Below, piece after piece: positions 34,278 through 42,171 of a DNA stretch of 64,000 nucleotides; the first letter of the stretch is position 1, and each line of letters opens with the position of its first letter. The notes beneath the pieces were generated by a model. The model was not told the origin of the DNA. It worked only from the letters and a program-made list of their open reading frames with translations, and did no database searches. The stretch comes from JAMLIN01 sp964509685 (GTDB lineage Bacteria > Pseudomonadota > Gammaproteobacteria > Burkholderiales > Burkholderiaceae_E), in contig CAZDYQ010000001.1 in assembly GCA_964509685.1 (NCBI GenBank), positions 1-64,000 of the forward strand. Direction: 5' to 3'. A program made the translations under genes and the position numbers.

Positions 34278-35111
34278 ATGCTCGTCACACCAAACGGATT
34301 CGAACCGCGCCTCGATCTCTCGCTCGACGACGACACGATCGTCCACCTGTTCGTACGCGACCGCCTGGTCCACAGCCTGGACGAGCCGGGCGGCATGCGC
34401 TGGGCACAGTACCGCGCGATGGGCTTCTCGGCCGAACGCGTGCATTCGATCGGCCGCTACGGCGGCCAGAACCATGTCGCGGTGGCGCTCCCCGACGACT
34501 TCCCCGTGGACCTTCTCCCGCCCGGCTGGAAGGCGGCCGGCCTGCGACAGTGGTTCGGCATGCTCGACGAGCCCACGCTGTCGCTCGCGATGCGCGCCGT
34601 GCAGATCGTGGACTGGGACCGTATGCATCGCTTCTGCGGCGCGTGCGGCACGCCTACCGAGCTGCAGTCGAACGAGCGATCGCGGCGCTGCCCGAACTGC
34701 GGCCTGATCGTCTATCCGCGCATCTCGCCGGCGATGATGGTCCTGGTGACCCGCGGCCGCCAGCTGCTGCTCGGGCGCGGCGTGAACTTCGGCGCCAACA
34801 TGTACAGCGCCCTGGCGGGCTTTCTCGAGGCCGGGGAATCGATCGAGGAAGCGGTGCGACGCGAAGTGCGCGAGGAGGTCGGCATCGAGGTGGATCGGCT
34901 GCGCTACTTCGGCAGCCAGAGCTGGCCGTTTCCCAACTCGCTGATGATCGCGTTTCGCGCGGAGTATGCCGGTGGGGAACTCAGGCCCGATCCGGCCGAG
35001 CTCGCCGACGCGCAATGGTTCGACCCCGAGAACCTGCCGAAGCTGCCGGGGCGATTCAGCATCGCGCGCGAGCTCATCGAGGACGCGCTGCGCGAACTGC
35101 GCGAGATGTAG
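34278..35111 (+). CDS. nudC: NADH pyrophosphatase / NAD-cap RNA decapping hydrolase NudC
   Basis: A 277-residue Nudix enzyme. Zinc is bound by C120, C123, C138 and C141 (FCGACG then RCPNCG). The Nudix box spans 181-203 (GFLEAGESIEEA, then REVREEVG). The family-specific SQPWPFP motif is present as SQSWPFPNSLM from 213, so one residue is changed. NudC hydrolyses NAD(H) and removes the NAD cap from RNA 5' ends. Length is slightly above the E. coli protein. Confidence 0.93.
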   Translation: MLVTPNGFEPRLDLSLDDDTIVHLFVRDRLVHSLDEPGGMRWAQYRAMGFSAERVHSIGRYGGQNHVAVALPDDFPVDLLPPGWKAAGLRQWFGMLDEPTLSLAMRAVQIVDWDRMHRFCGACGTPTELQSNERSRRCPNCGLIVYPRISPAMMVLVTRGRQLLLGRGVNFGANMYSALAGFLEAGESIEEAVRREVREEVGIEVDRLRYFGSQSWPFPNSLMIAFRAEYAGGELRPDPAELADAQWFDPENLPKLPGRFSIARELIEDALRELREM

Positions 35112-35128
35112 TCGCCCCGGACGGACAA

Positions 35129-35149
35129 GGCGGGCGCATCGCGCCCGCC
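35129..35149. terminator. Bidirectional hairpin between nudC and the BON gene
   Basis: A perfect 9-bp stem (GGCGGGCGC with GCGCCCGCC) and a 3-base loop lie 17 bases after the nudC stop codon and 38 bases beyond the BON gene stop. There is no real T-tract on either side, so termination is inferred from placement between convergent genes. Confidence 0.4.
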
Positions 35150-35187
35150 CAGCCTTCGGTTCGCCTCGGGGCGCGAGTGCCCGGTCG

Positions 35188-35709
35188 TCAGCTGCCGCTC
35201 ACCTTCAGCTTGTTCTCGACGGAAGTCACGCCCTCGACGTTCTGGGCGAGCTTCTCGATGCGCATTGACTGCTCGGCCGACGGCACTTCGCCCTCCAGGA
35301 CCACGCGCCCGTCTTCCGTGTCGACATTGATCTTCAGGCTGCGGACATCGTCCTCGGCGATGAGGGCCGACTTGACCTTGGCGGTGATCGCCGCGTCGAG
35401 CGCGCTGTCGGCGGCGCTGTCGGTCGCCGACCGGGACTGGTCGCCCATCGACGAGCCCTGCGGGTTGCTGCCGGCCGTAGGCGGCGGCGTCGCGCCCGGA
35501 ATCGCGCCGGTGCGCTCGCCCGCCGTCGTATCGGCCGCGCGACCCGCCTGGCCGGCAGCCATGCTGCCGCTGTCCTGGCCGGCCGCCTGCGAGGGCGGCT
35601 GCCCCGGCGCGGCCGCCTGGTCGCCGCCACGGTCGCAGGCTGCGAGCATTACGGCGGCCGATACGGCCGCGGCGATCATTCCATGCTTCTTCAAACGTTC
35701 GATCTGCAT
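35188..35709 (-). CDS. BON-domain lipoprotein
   Basis: A 173-residue protein with a lipobox LAAC (C25). The +2 residue is aspartate, the classical inner-membrane retention signal. A disordered Ala/Gly/Gln/Ser linker runs to about residue 100. One BON domain follows (about 105-172: KVKSALIAEDDVRSLKINVDTEDGRVVLEG split over strands and helices). BON domains, as in OsmY, bind membranes and occur in osmotic-stress proteins. It is six bases downstream of the hydrophilic protein gene and probably in one operon with it. Confidence 0.8.
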   Translation of the reverse strand: MQIERLKKHGMIAAAVSAAVMLAACDRGGDQAAAPGQPPSQAAGQDSGSMAAGQAGRAADTTAGERTGAIPGATPPPTAGSNPQGSSMGDQSRSATDSAADSALDAAITAKVKSALIAEDDVRSLKINVDTEDGRVVLEGEVPSAEQSMRIEKLAQNVEGVTSVENKLKVSGS

Positions 35710-35715
35710 ACGTCA

Positions 35716-36114
35716 CTACTCCTTGTCGGTTTCGGATGCCCGGCGGGCATCGGTTGAGGGCTCCTCGGTGGCTGGCTTGCCCTCGGCTCGGTGTGGCTTG
35801 CTGGCGGCTCCGGCGTCCGATTCCTGCGCCCTTTCGATGATTTCGCGGGCACTGCCCCGCAGGTCCGTGTCCTGGCGGCCTGCCGCCAGGTCTTCATAGG
35901 CCCGCCGGCCGCTTTCGCGGTCGGTGCCGGGCTCCATCGAACCGCTGGACTCGTCCCTCTCGTGCGGGCCCTTGAGGCGACCCTCCGGACTGTCGAGTTC
36001 GCCTTCGGGTCCGTCCTCGAGGCCGTCGCGCCCGTCCGGATAGGCATCCTCCTTCGTCGAGCGGGTTCCCGCCCGGGGAGGAGTCTCCGGCCTTCTGGTG
36101 CTGGCACTTCGCAT
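35716..36114 (-). CDS. Small highly charged, probably disordered protein
   Basis: A 132-residue protein dominated by Glu, Asp, Arg, Gly, Ser and Pro, with almost no hydrophobic core and no signal peptide. I recognise no family. A strong AAAGGAG site is placed before ATG 36114, and the next gene (BON lipoprotein) starts six bases after its stop, so it is probably real. The composition recalls stress-induced hydrophilin-like proteins, which is only an analogy. Confidence 0.5.
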   Translation of the reverse strand: MRSASTRRPETPPRAGTRSTKEDAYPDGRDGLEDGPEGELDSPEGRLKGPHERDESSGSMEPGTDRESGRRAYEDLAAGRQDTDLRGSAREIIERAQESDAGAASKPHRAEGKPATEEPSTDARRASETDKE

Positions 36115-36206
36115 GATTCGGACTCCTTTGCCGTGATCCGGCTCGCGCCGGTCGCACTTCAGGGGTGCAGCATCCGTGCCCGCCGGCCCTTCGGGACGGA
36201 GGCGCG

Positions 36207-36212
36207 TATCAT
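36207..36212 (+). promoter_or_regulatory. Candidate -10 box for the cobalamin riboswitch transcript
   Basis: TATCAT matches five of six consensus bases and lies about 15 bases before the riboswitch begins. No good -35 hexamer is visible at the expected distance. Confidence 0.3.
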
Positions 36213-36225
36213 CCGGGTTCGATTC

Positions 36226-36415
36226 GGGTTCCCGCCTCGCCAGGCGGGTGAAAAGGGAAACAGGGAGCGCGGCACCACCGCGCCAACCTGTGCTGCCCCC
36301 GCAACGGTAAGCCGGTGCGGGTGTTCCACGAGCGACGGCCCCCGGCCGTCCCGGCCACTGCGCGATGCGCGGGAAGGCGGAACACCAAGACCGGCCAGCC
36401 CGGAGACCTGCCCGG
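36226..36415 (+). ncRNA. Cobalamin (AdoCbl) riboswitch
   Basis: The conserved blocks occur in order: GGTT, a CCCGCCTC/GGCGGGTG stem, GAAAAGGGAA (36250-36259), the core AACCTGTGCTGCCCCCGCAA (36285-36304), GGTAAG, GCCACTG (36354-36360), GGGAAGGC (36371-36378), AACACCAAGACCGGCCAGCC and GGAGACCTGCC. This is a class I-type cobalamin aptamer. It precedes btuB by 130 bases and should shut off the receptor and importer when coenzyme B12 is plentiful. The 130 bases after the aptamer hold the expression platform; I see no clear T-tract terminator, so sequestration of the ribosome site (GAAGGAAG, 36532-36539) is more likely. Confidence 0.93.
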
Positions 36416-36545
36416 ATCGACGAGGGGCGTTCGCGGGCGGCGACGGCTCCGGGCGCCCCCGCTGGCGGCGCCCCCGGCCCGGTCCGTTCGCTTCGCCGGA
36501 GCCCATTCCGCCTGCGGGAAGGCAGGCCGAAGAAGGAAGCGAAAG

Positions 36546-38453
36546 ATGAAACCTGAGACCACGGCACATCGCCGGCCACGGCCGCGCGCGGCGAACGCGC
36601 GCGCGCGCATGTCGACATCACTCTCGTTGCTGGTCACGCTCGCGGGCCTGGCGCCGCTCGCCACGCCGGCGCAGGAGGCGCCCGCGCGGCGGCTGCCGCC
36701 CGTCGTCGTGAGCGCCAGCGGCTTCGCGCAGTCGCTCGCCGACGCCATTCCCCACACCACCGTGCACACGCGCGAGGACATCGCCGGTTCTGGCCATACC
36801 GACCTGCCCGGCCTGCTCGCCGGCGCGGCCGGCATCGACCTCGTTCGCAACGGTGGCGCCGGCGGCCTGACCGCGACCTTCCTGCGCGGCGCCGAGGCGC
36901 GGCAGGTGCTCGTGATGGTGGACGGCGTGCGCATCGACTCGGCCACCAGCGGCACCGCGCGGCTGGAGAACCTCCTGCTCGACCAGGTCGAGCGCGTCGA
37001 GGTCGTGCGCGGCAACGTGTCGGCGCTCTACGGGTCGGCGGCGGTGGGCGGTGTCGTGCAGGTCTTCACCCGGCGCGGAGAGGGCCCGCCCCGCGGCAAC
37101 GCGGCCATCGGCATCGGCTCGCGCGGCGAGGAGCGAGCGTCCTTCGGCTCCTCCGGCGTGTTCGGCGCGGACGGCGCCACCGACTACTCGCTGCAGGCGA
37201 CCCGCCATCGGACGGACGGCAAGTCGGCCATCGACACCCGGCTCCTGCCGTCGGCCGACCCCGACCGCGACGGCTATCGCAACACGAGCCTCGCAGGCTC
37301 GATCGGGCACCGGCTGTCCGCGAGCCATCGAGTCGGCGCGCGCCTCTACTGGAGCGATTCCCTGGTCGATCTCGACGACTCCTTCATGGTGGGCCCCGCG
37401 GCGGTGATGCAGCAGGACTCGCGGCTCACGGTCGCGAGCGCCTGGTGGGAAGCCCGACCGTCGCAGCGCTGGCGCTCGACCCTGCGCGCGAGCACCACGG
37501 ACGAGCGATCCCTCACCCGCTACGAGTCGGGCGAGGAAGACCCCTTCGACACGCGCCGCAACGAGATCGAATGGCGCAACGAGCTCGCGCTCGGGCCCGG
37601 CATGGCGAGCCTTGGCCTCGCCGCCGCCCACGAGCGCATCTCCAGCGGCATCGACTACGACCGCAGCCGGCGCCGCAGCCGCAGCGCCTTCGCCGCCTAC
37701 GCGCTGAAGTCCGGCCCGCACCAGGCCGAGGCCGCCGTGCGCTACGACGACTACTCGGACGTCGGGGACGCGACCACCGGCTCGCTCGGCTACGGGTATT
37801 CGATCGACGAGCGCTGGAAGCTCCTGGGCCGCATCGCGACGGCATTCAATGCACCCACCTTCAACCAGCTGTTCTATCCCGGCTTCAGCAACCCCGAGCT
37901 CGACCCGGAGCGCGCCCGCTCGATCGAGCTGGGCGTGCAGTACCAGCGCGAGTCCGTCCTGCTGCGGGCGACCGCCTTCCGGACGCGCTACACGGACATG
38001 ATCGACTCGCCGCCGCCCGACTTCCGCCCGAGCAACGTGGCGAGCGCGCAGGTCCAGGGCCTCGAGCTGACGGCGAGCGGCATCGCGCACGGCTGGCGCT
38101 TCGCGGCGAGCGCGACCTTCCAGTCGCCGACGAACCGCCAGACCGGCGAGACGCTGCTGCGCAGGGCGAAACGCTTCGGCGCGCTCGACGTCTCGCGCCG
38201 GTTCGGCGCCTGGGATGCCGGCGCGGACATCGCCTGGGGCGGCTCGAGGCACGACTTCCGGATCGATACCTTCGCGCCCGTCGTGCTCGAGAGTCGCGCG
38301 CGGCTCGGGCTGCGGCTGCAGCGCCGGATCCTTCCGGACACGAGCCTCGTCGTGCGGCTGGACAACGTTACGGACGACGATACGCCCATCGCCCATGGCT
38401 ACCTGCCCACGGGGCGCAGCCTCTTCGTGATGCTGCGCTGGCAGCCCTCCTGA
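36546..38453 (+). CDS. btuB: TonB-dependent vitamin B12 receptor BtuB
   Basis: A 635-residue outer-membrane receptor. The signal peptide ends near residue 43 after an unusually long basic start (MKPETTAHRRPRPR); ATG 36609 would give a normal-length signal peptide, but the AAGGAAG site favours 36546. A TonB-box-like VVVSASG is at 53-59. The plug (about 65-170) has LRGAEARQVLVMVDGVRI and ALYGSAAVGGVVQVF. The rest is a barrel of about 22 strands. The riboswitch upstream and btuCDF downstream give the specificity; the sequence alone would only say TonB-dependent receptor. Confidence 0.9.
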   Translation: MKPETTAHRRPRPRAANARARMSTSLSLLVTLAGLAPLATPAQEAPARRLPPVVVSASGFAQSLADAIPHTTVHTREDIAGSGHTDLPGLLAGAAGIDLVRNGGAGGLTATFLRGAEARQVLVMVDGVRIDSATSGTARLENLLLDQVERVEVVRGNVSALYGSAAVGGVVQVFTRRGEGPPRGNAAIGIGSRGEERASFGSSGVFGADGATDYSLQATRHRTDGKSAIDTRLLPSADPDRDGYRNTSLAGSIGHRLSASHRVGARLYWSDSLVDLDDSFMVGPAAVMQQDSRLTVASAWWEARPSQRWRSTLRASTTDERSLTRYESGEEDPFDTRRNEIEWRNELALGPGMASLGLAAAHERISSGIDYDRSRRRSRSAFAAYALKSGPHQAEAAVRYDDYSDVGDATTGSLGYGYSIDERWKLLGRIATAFNAPTFNQLFYPGFSNPELDPERARSIELGVQYQRESVLLRATAFRTRYTDMIDSPPPDFRPSNVASAQVQGLELTASGIAHGWRFAASATFQSPTNRQTGETLLRRAKRFGALDVSRRFGAWDAGADIAWGGSRHDFRIDTFAPVVLESRARLGLRLQRRILPDTSLVVRLDNVTDDDTPIAHGYLPTGRSLFVMLRWQPS

Positions 38454-38466
38454 GCCCGCACGCTCG

Positions 38467-39468
38467 ATGCGTCGCGCACCTCGCATCGCCTGGCCGCTGA
38501 TCGCGCTCGTCGTCGTGCTCGGCATCGCGCTCGCCGGCGCCTGCGGCAGCGGCGGGTGCAAGCCGTCGATGTGGTGGTGGTGGTGGGCCGACGGCGCCGA
38601 TCCGCTCGCGCGGGAGCTGGTGCTCGGCCTGCGCCTGCCGCGGGCGGCCGCAGGCTTCGCGGTCGGAGGCCTGCTCGCGCTGGCGGGCGCGCTCCTGCAG
38701 GTGCTGCTGCGCAATCCGCTCGCCGATCCCTGGGTGCTGGGCGTCTCCGGCGGCGGCGCGCTCGGCGCCGTCCTGGCGATGTGGGCGGGAGCCGGCGCGA
38801 CCCTCGTCACCGGCGCGGCCTGGGTCGGGGCGGCGGTCTCGACGCTGCTGCTGTTCACGCTCGGCGCCGGCGGCGCCAGCCGTGGCCCCGCCCATGGCGC
38901 GATCGCCCCCCTGCGCATCCTGCTTGCCGGCGTCATGCTCGCCTCGGGCTGGGGCGCGCTGCTCACGCTCGTCCTCAGCGTCGCACCGGACGCACGCCTG
39001 CGCGGCATGCTCTTCTGGCTGATCGGGGACCTCGCGGGCGCGGACGCCTGGCTCGCGCCGGGCCTCGCCCTCGTCGCCGGGCTGCTGGCGGCGATGCGGC
39101 TCGCGCCTTCGCTCAACCTGATGCTGCTCGGCGATGCGCGCGCCTTTTCGCTCGGCGTGGACGTCACGCGCCTGCGGCTCGCCACCTGCCTGCTGGCGGC
39201 ACTCGCCGCCGGCTTCGCCGTGACCACCGCGGGCGCCGTCGGGTTCGTCGGGCTGATCGTGCCGCACACGCTGCGCCTGGCGCTCGGCAACGACCAGCGC
39301 ACGCTGCTGCCCGCCTGCGTGCTCGCCGGCGGGGCGCTGGTCGTGCTCGCAGACACGCTCGCGCGCACCGTCGTCGCGCCGACCCAGCTTCCCGTCGGCG
39401 CGATCGTCTCCCTGGTCGGCGTGCCGGTCTTCCTCGCGCTGCTCGTACGCAGCCGGGCCCTGCGATGA
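38467..39468 (+). CDS. btuC: Vitamin B12 ABC importer permease BtuC
   Basis: A 333-residue FecCD-family permease with about ten membrane helices. Signature motifs are LRLPRAAAGFAVGGLLALAGALLQ, NPLADPWVLGVSGGGALGA and GAVGFVGLIVPH. It imports cobalamin from BtuF across the inner membrane. An odd run of five tryptophans (WWWWW, residues 36-40, encoded by five TGG codons) lies in the first periplasmic stretch. The stop codon overlaps the btuD start (ATGA). Confidence 0.9.
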   Translation: MRRAPRIAWPLIALVVVLGIALAGACGSGGCKPSMWWWWWADGADPLARELVLGLRLPRAAAGFAVGGLLALAGALLQVLLRNPLADPWVLGVSGGGALGAVLAMWAGAGATLVTGAAWVGAAVSTLLLFTLGAGGASRGPAHGAIAPLRILLAGVMLASGWGALLTLVLSVAPDARLRGMLFWLIGDLAGADAWLAPGLALVAGLLAAMRLAPSLNLMLLGDARAFSLGVDVTRLRLATCLLAALAAGFAVTTAGAVGFVGLIVPHTLRLALGNDQRTLLPACVLAGGALVVLADTLARTVVAPTQLPVGAIVSLVGVPVFLALLVRSRALR

Positions 39469-40259
39469 AGCCCGCCGGCCCCCTGGTCGAGTGGCGCGAT
39501 GCCGTGGTGCATTCGCCCGACGGCCGCCGCCTGTTCGGTCCCTTCGACTGGATCGTCTCGCCCGGCGAGTTCTGGTGCGTGGTCGGCGCGAACGGCGCCG
39601 GCAAGAGCAGTCTCGTCGCCACCGTCGCCGGCCTGCTCGCGCCGCGCGGCGGCTCCCTGCTCCTCGCCGGGCGGCCGATCGGTGACTACGACATCCCCAG
39701 CCTGGCCAGCGTGCGCGGCCTGTTGCCGCAATCCTTCGAGGCGCCCTTCGGGCTCGACGCCTTGCAGACCGTGATGCTCGCGCGCGAGCCGCGCGCCCGC
39801 CGCTGGCTGCGCGATGCCCCGGCCGACCGGGCGGCGGCGCTGGCGGCGCTCGCCCGCTTCGACGTCGCAGCGATGGCCGGGCGCGACGTGGCCACGCTCT
39901 CGGGCGGCGAACGCCAGCGCGTCGGGCTCGCCTCGCTGCTCGCGCAGCGCCCCCTGCTGTACCTGCTCGACGAGCCGCTCACGCACCTCGACCTGCGTCA
40001 CCAGGTGGCGACGATGCGCCTGTTCGCCGAGCTCGTCGCCACCGAAGCGGCGGCCGTCGTCGCGGCGGTCCACGACGTCTCGCTCGCGGCCCGGCATGCC
40101 ACGCATGCGCTCCTGATCGGCAGCCGCGGCGAGGTGTGGGCGGGCCCGGCCGAGGCGGTGCTCGAGCCCCGGGCGGTCTCCGATGCGCTCGGTTTCCCGC
40201 TTCGCCGCGTCCTGGTCGACGGCGCGCCCACCTTCGTGCCGGCCGGGGATGCCGCATGA
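39465..40259 (+). CDS. btuD: Vitamin B12 ABC importer ATPase BtuD
   Basis: A 264-residue ABC ATPase with Walker A VVGANGAGKSS (39-49), signature LSGGERQRV, Walker B LLYLLDEPLTHLD and H-loop AAVHDVSLA. It drives BtuC. The start overlaps the btuC stop by four bases, and its own stop overlaps the btuF start in the same way, so translation is coupled along the three genes. Confidence 0.92.
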   Translation: MKPAGPLVEWRDAVVHSPDGRRLFGPFDWIVSPGEFWCVVGANGAGKSSLVATVAGLLAPRGGSLLLAGRPIGDYDIPSLASVRGLLPQSFEAPFGLDALQTVMLAREPRARRWLRDAPADRAAALAALARFDVAAMAGRDVATLSGGERQRVGLASLLAQRPLLYLLDEPLTHLDLRHQVATMRLFAELVATEAAAVVAAVHDVSLAARHATHALLIGSRGEVWAGPAEAVLEPRAVSDALGFPLRRVLVDGAPTFVPAGDAA

Positions 40260-41116
40260 TGCCGCGCCCGCATCGATGGGTGGTTGCGGCCCTCGTGGCG
40301 GCGGTCCTGGTGACCGGGCTCCCCGTGGGCGCACGGGCCGGCACGCCGGCGGGCGCCCCGGCGCGCCGCATCGTGAGCCTCGCCCCGCACCTGACGGAAC
40401 TGCTCTTCGAGGCCGGCGCCGGCGACAAGGTGGTGGGCGCGAGCGACTGGAGCGACTACCCGGAGGCCGCCCGCGCGATTCCACGCGTCGGCGACAGCCA
40501 TGCCTTCGACATCGAGCGCATCCTTGTCCTGCGGCCGGACCTCGCCGTCGCCTGGGAGGGAGGCAACGCACCGCGACATGTCGCCGCGCTGGAACGGCTC
40601 GGGATCCCGGTCCATGTCGAGACCGCCGAGCGGCTCGACGACATCGGCGACGCGATCGAGCGGCTGGGCCGCCTGGCGGGCACGCAGGCGGTCGCGAACC
40701 TGGCCGCGGCACGCTACCGGGAGCGGCTCGCGCGGCTGCGGGCCCGCCATGCCGGCCGGGCCCCGGTGCGCGTCTTCCACCAGGTCTGGGACGAGCCGCT
40801 CATGACGGTCAACGGCCGGCATCCGGTCAGCGACCTGGTCGCGGCCTGCGGCGGGGTCAATGTGTTCGCCGACGCGCCGGCCCTCGTGCCGCGCGTGTCG
40901 CGCGAGGCGGTCCTGCGCGCGGCGCCGGAGGTGATCACCGCGGCGGAGGGTGCGGGCGATCCGCTGGCGCCCTGGCGGCGATGGCCGTCGCTGCCCGCGG
41001 TGGCGGCGGGCCGGCTGGTCGAGTTGCCGGCCGACATGATCAGCCGGCTCACGCCTCGCCTGCTCGATGCCGCCGAGCCCCTGTGCGCGGCGATCGACGA
41101 GGCGCGCCGCAGGTAG
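40256..41116 (+). CDS. btuF: Periplasmic vitamin B12-binding protein BtuF
   Basis: A 286-residue class III binding protein with a signal peptide (1 to about 28) and the helical-backbone fold. Motifs RIVSLAPHLTELLFEAGAGDKVVG (split across the first strand and helix), the SDYPEAARAIPRVGD loop and VSREAVLRAAPEVI are BtuF-like. It delivers cobalamin to BtuCD. A perfect 8-bp hairpin (41122-41142) lies after the stop but has no T-tract. Confidence 0.9.
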   Translation: MMPRPHRWVVAALVAAVLVTGLPVGARAGTPAGAPARRIVSLAPHLTELLFEAGAGDKVVGASDWSDYPEAARAIPRVGDSHAFDIERILVLRPDLAVAWEGGNAPRHVAALERLGIPVHVETAERLDDIGDAIERLGRLAGTQAVANLAAARYRERLARLRARHAGRAPVRVFHQVWDEPLMTVNGRHPVSDLVAACGGVNVFADAPALVPRVSREAVLRAAPEVITAAEGAGDPLAPWRRWPSLPAVAAGRLVELPADMISRLTPRLLDAAEPLCAAIDEARRR

Positions 41117-41206
41117 TGGCCCGATGCGCGCCGGGCGCATCGCGGCCGCCGATGCGCTATCGTGCTGACCGCGCCGGCCTTCGGCGCGTGGATCCCGGAG
41201 CCCCGC

Positions 41207-41836
41207 ATGAGCCTGACCCTGTATGGCGTCGCCGCCTCCCGCACCTCCCGCCCGCTCTGGATGCTCGAGGAGCTGGGCGTGCCCTACGAACGTGTGAAGA
41301 CCCACTTCCTCGGTGGCGAAAGCCGGGCGCCGCACATGCTCGCGCTCAATCCCAACGGCCGGATCCCGGTACTGGTGGATGGCGACATCGTCGTGTGGGA
41401 GTCCCTGGCGATCAATCTCTATCTCGCGCGCCGCTTCGGGGGACCGCTGGCGCCGGCCAGCCTCGCGGAGGAGGCGGGAACCCTGCGCTGGAGCTTCTGG
41501 GCGATGACCGAATGCGAGAAGGACGCGCTGGCGATCCTGTTCCACCGTTTCGTCCTGCCGCCCGAACAGCGCAAGCCCGCCCTGGCCGACGCCGCGGAGA
41601 AGGCACTTGCCCGGCCCTACGGGGTGCTCGAGGCCGAACTCGACGGCAGGGACTACCTGCTCGGCGACCGGTTCACGGTCGCCGACCTGAACGTCGCCTC
41701 GGTCCTGGCCTGGGCGGCCGCCGCCCCGAAGCTGCGCGAGGACCATCCGCGGGTGCGCGCCTGGCTCAAGCGCTGCCTCGGCCGGCCGGCGCAGCAGAAG
41801 GTGATGGAGATGGCGCGCGCCGAGCGGGCCGCATGA
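41207..41836 (+). CDS. Glutathione S-transferase family protein
   Basis: A 209-residue cytosolic GST. The thioredoxin-like N-terminal domain has ASRTSRPLWMLEELGVPYE, with Ser/Thr near the usual catalytic position, the LNPNGRIPVL cis-proline loop and the ESLAINLYLAR glutathione-binding helix. The helical C-terminal domain has DYLLGDRFTVADLNVASVL. Substrate unknown. CCGGAG precedes the ATG. Confidence 0.85.
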   Translation: MSLTLYGVAASRTSRPLWMLEELGVPYERVKTHFLGGESRAPHMLALNPNGRIPVLVDGDIVVWESLAINLYLARRFGGPLAPASLAEEAGTLRWSFWAMTECEKDALAILFHRFVLPPEQRKPALADAAEKALARPYGVLEAELDGRDYLLGDRFTVADLNVASVLAWAAAAPKLREDHPRVRAWLKRCLGRPAQQKVMEMARAERAA

Positions 41837-41852
41837 GCGCGCGCCGGGGGCG

Positions 41853-41935
41853 GAAAGAAAAGCGCCCGGCGCGGTGGCCGGGCGGAGGCTGCGGCTCACG
41901 GGGGATTGGCCGCAGGGGGGAGGAGACTGAGAAAC
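41853..41935 (-). ncRNA. Candidate small RNA with anti-Shine-Dalgarno tract and intrinsic terminator
   Basis: Read on the minus strand, this stretch has a pyrimidine tract GTCTCCTCCCCCC (41915-41927), a 7-bp hairpin CTGCGGC/GCCGCAG (41909-41915 with 41889-41895) with a 13-base loop holding CCCCC, and an 8-bp GC hairpin (41863-41870 with 41877-41884) followed by CTTTTCTTTCC. That is the layout of a small RNA ending in a Rho-independent terminator. CCUCC is complementary to Shine-Dalgarno sites. No minus-strand gene upstream needs this terminator. The 5' end is not visible, and I found no convincing promoter. The rest of the 335-base gap (to 42171) shows nothing else I can identify. Confidence 0.45.
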
Positions 41936-42171
41936 ACGTCCCGGCCCAACGCGGGGGAGCATTGCGCCGAAACGGCAACACCCGTTAATCGCCGTCGGAT
42001 GCTGCCAGCGTCGAACCCGCAGGAAACGTGCCCGTTGCCGCGCGGGCTTCCCCGCCAGCGGTGCGGCCAATCTTTCCGCCGCCCGCGGACGCCGCGCGAC
42101 GGGCATGGGGATTGCTTGACAGCCGCGTCCGAAATCTCGGGGCAACCCCCACGGGACCGCCCCTTCACCGC

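Noticed and set aside
36618..40712. Minus-strand open frame of over 1,300 codons opposite btuB-btuF
   Set aside because: Arg/Ala/Gly/Pro-rich translation without domains; the plus-strand genes are unmistakable. High GC removes stop codons from antisense frames.
41122..41142. 8-bp hairpin after btuF
   Set aside because: No T-tract follows on either strand and the spacing is loose; not called as a terminator.
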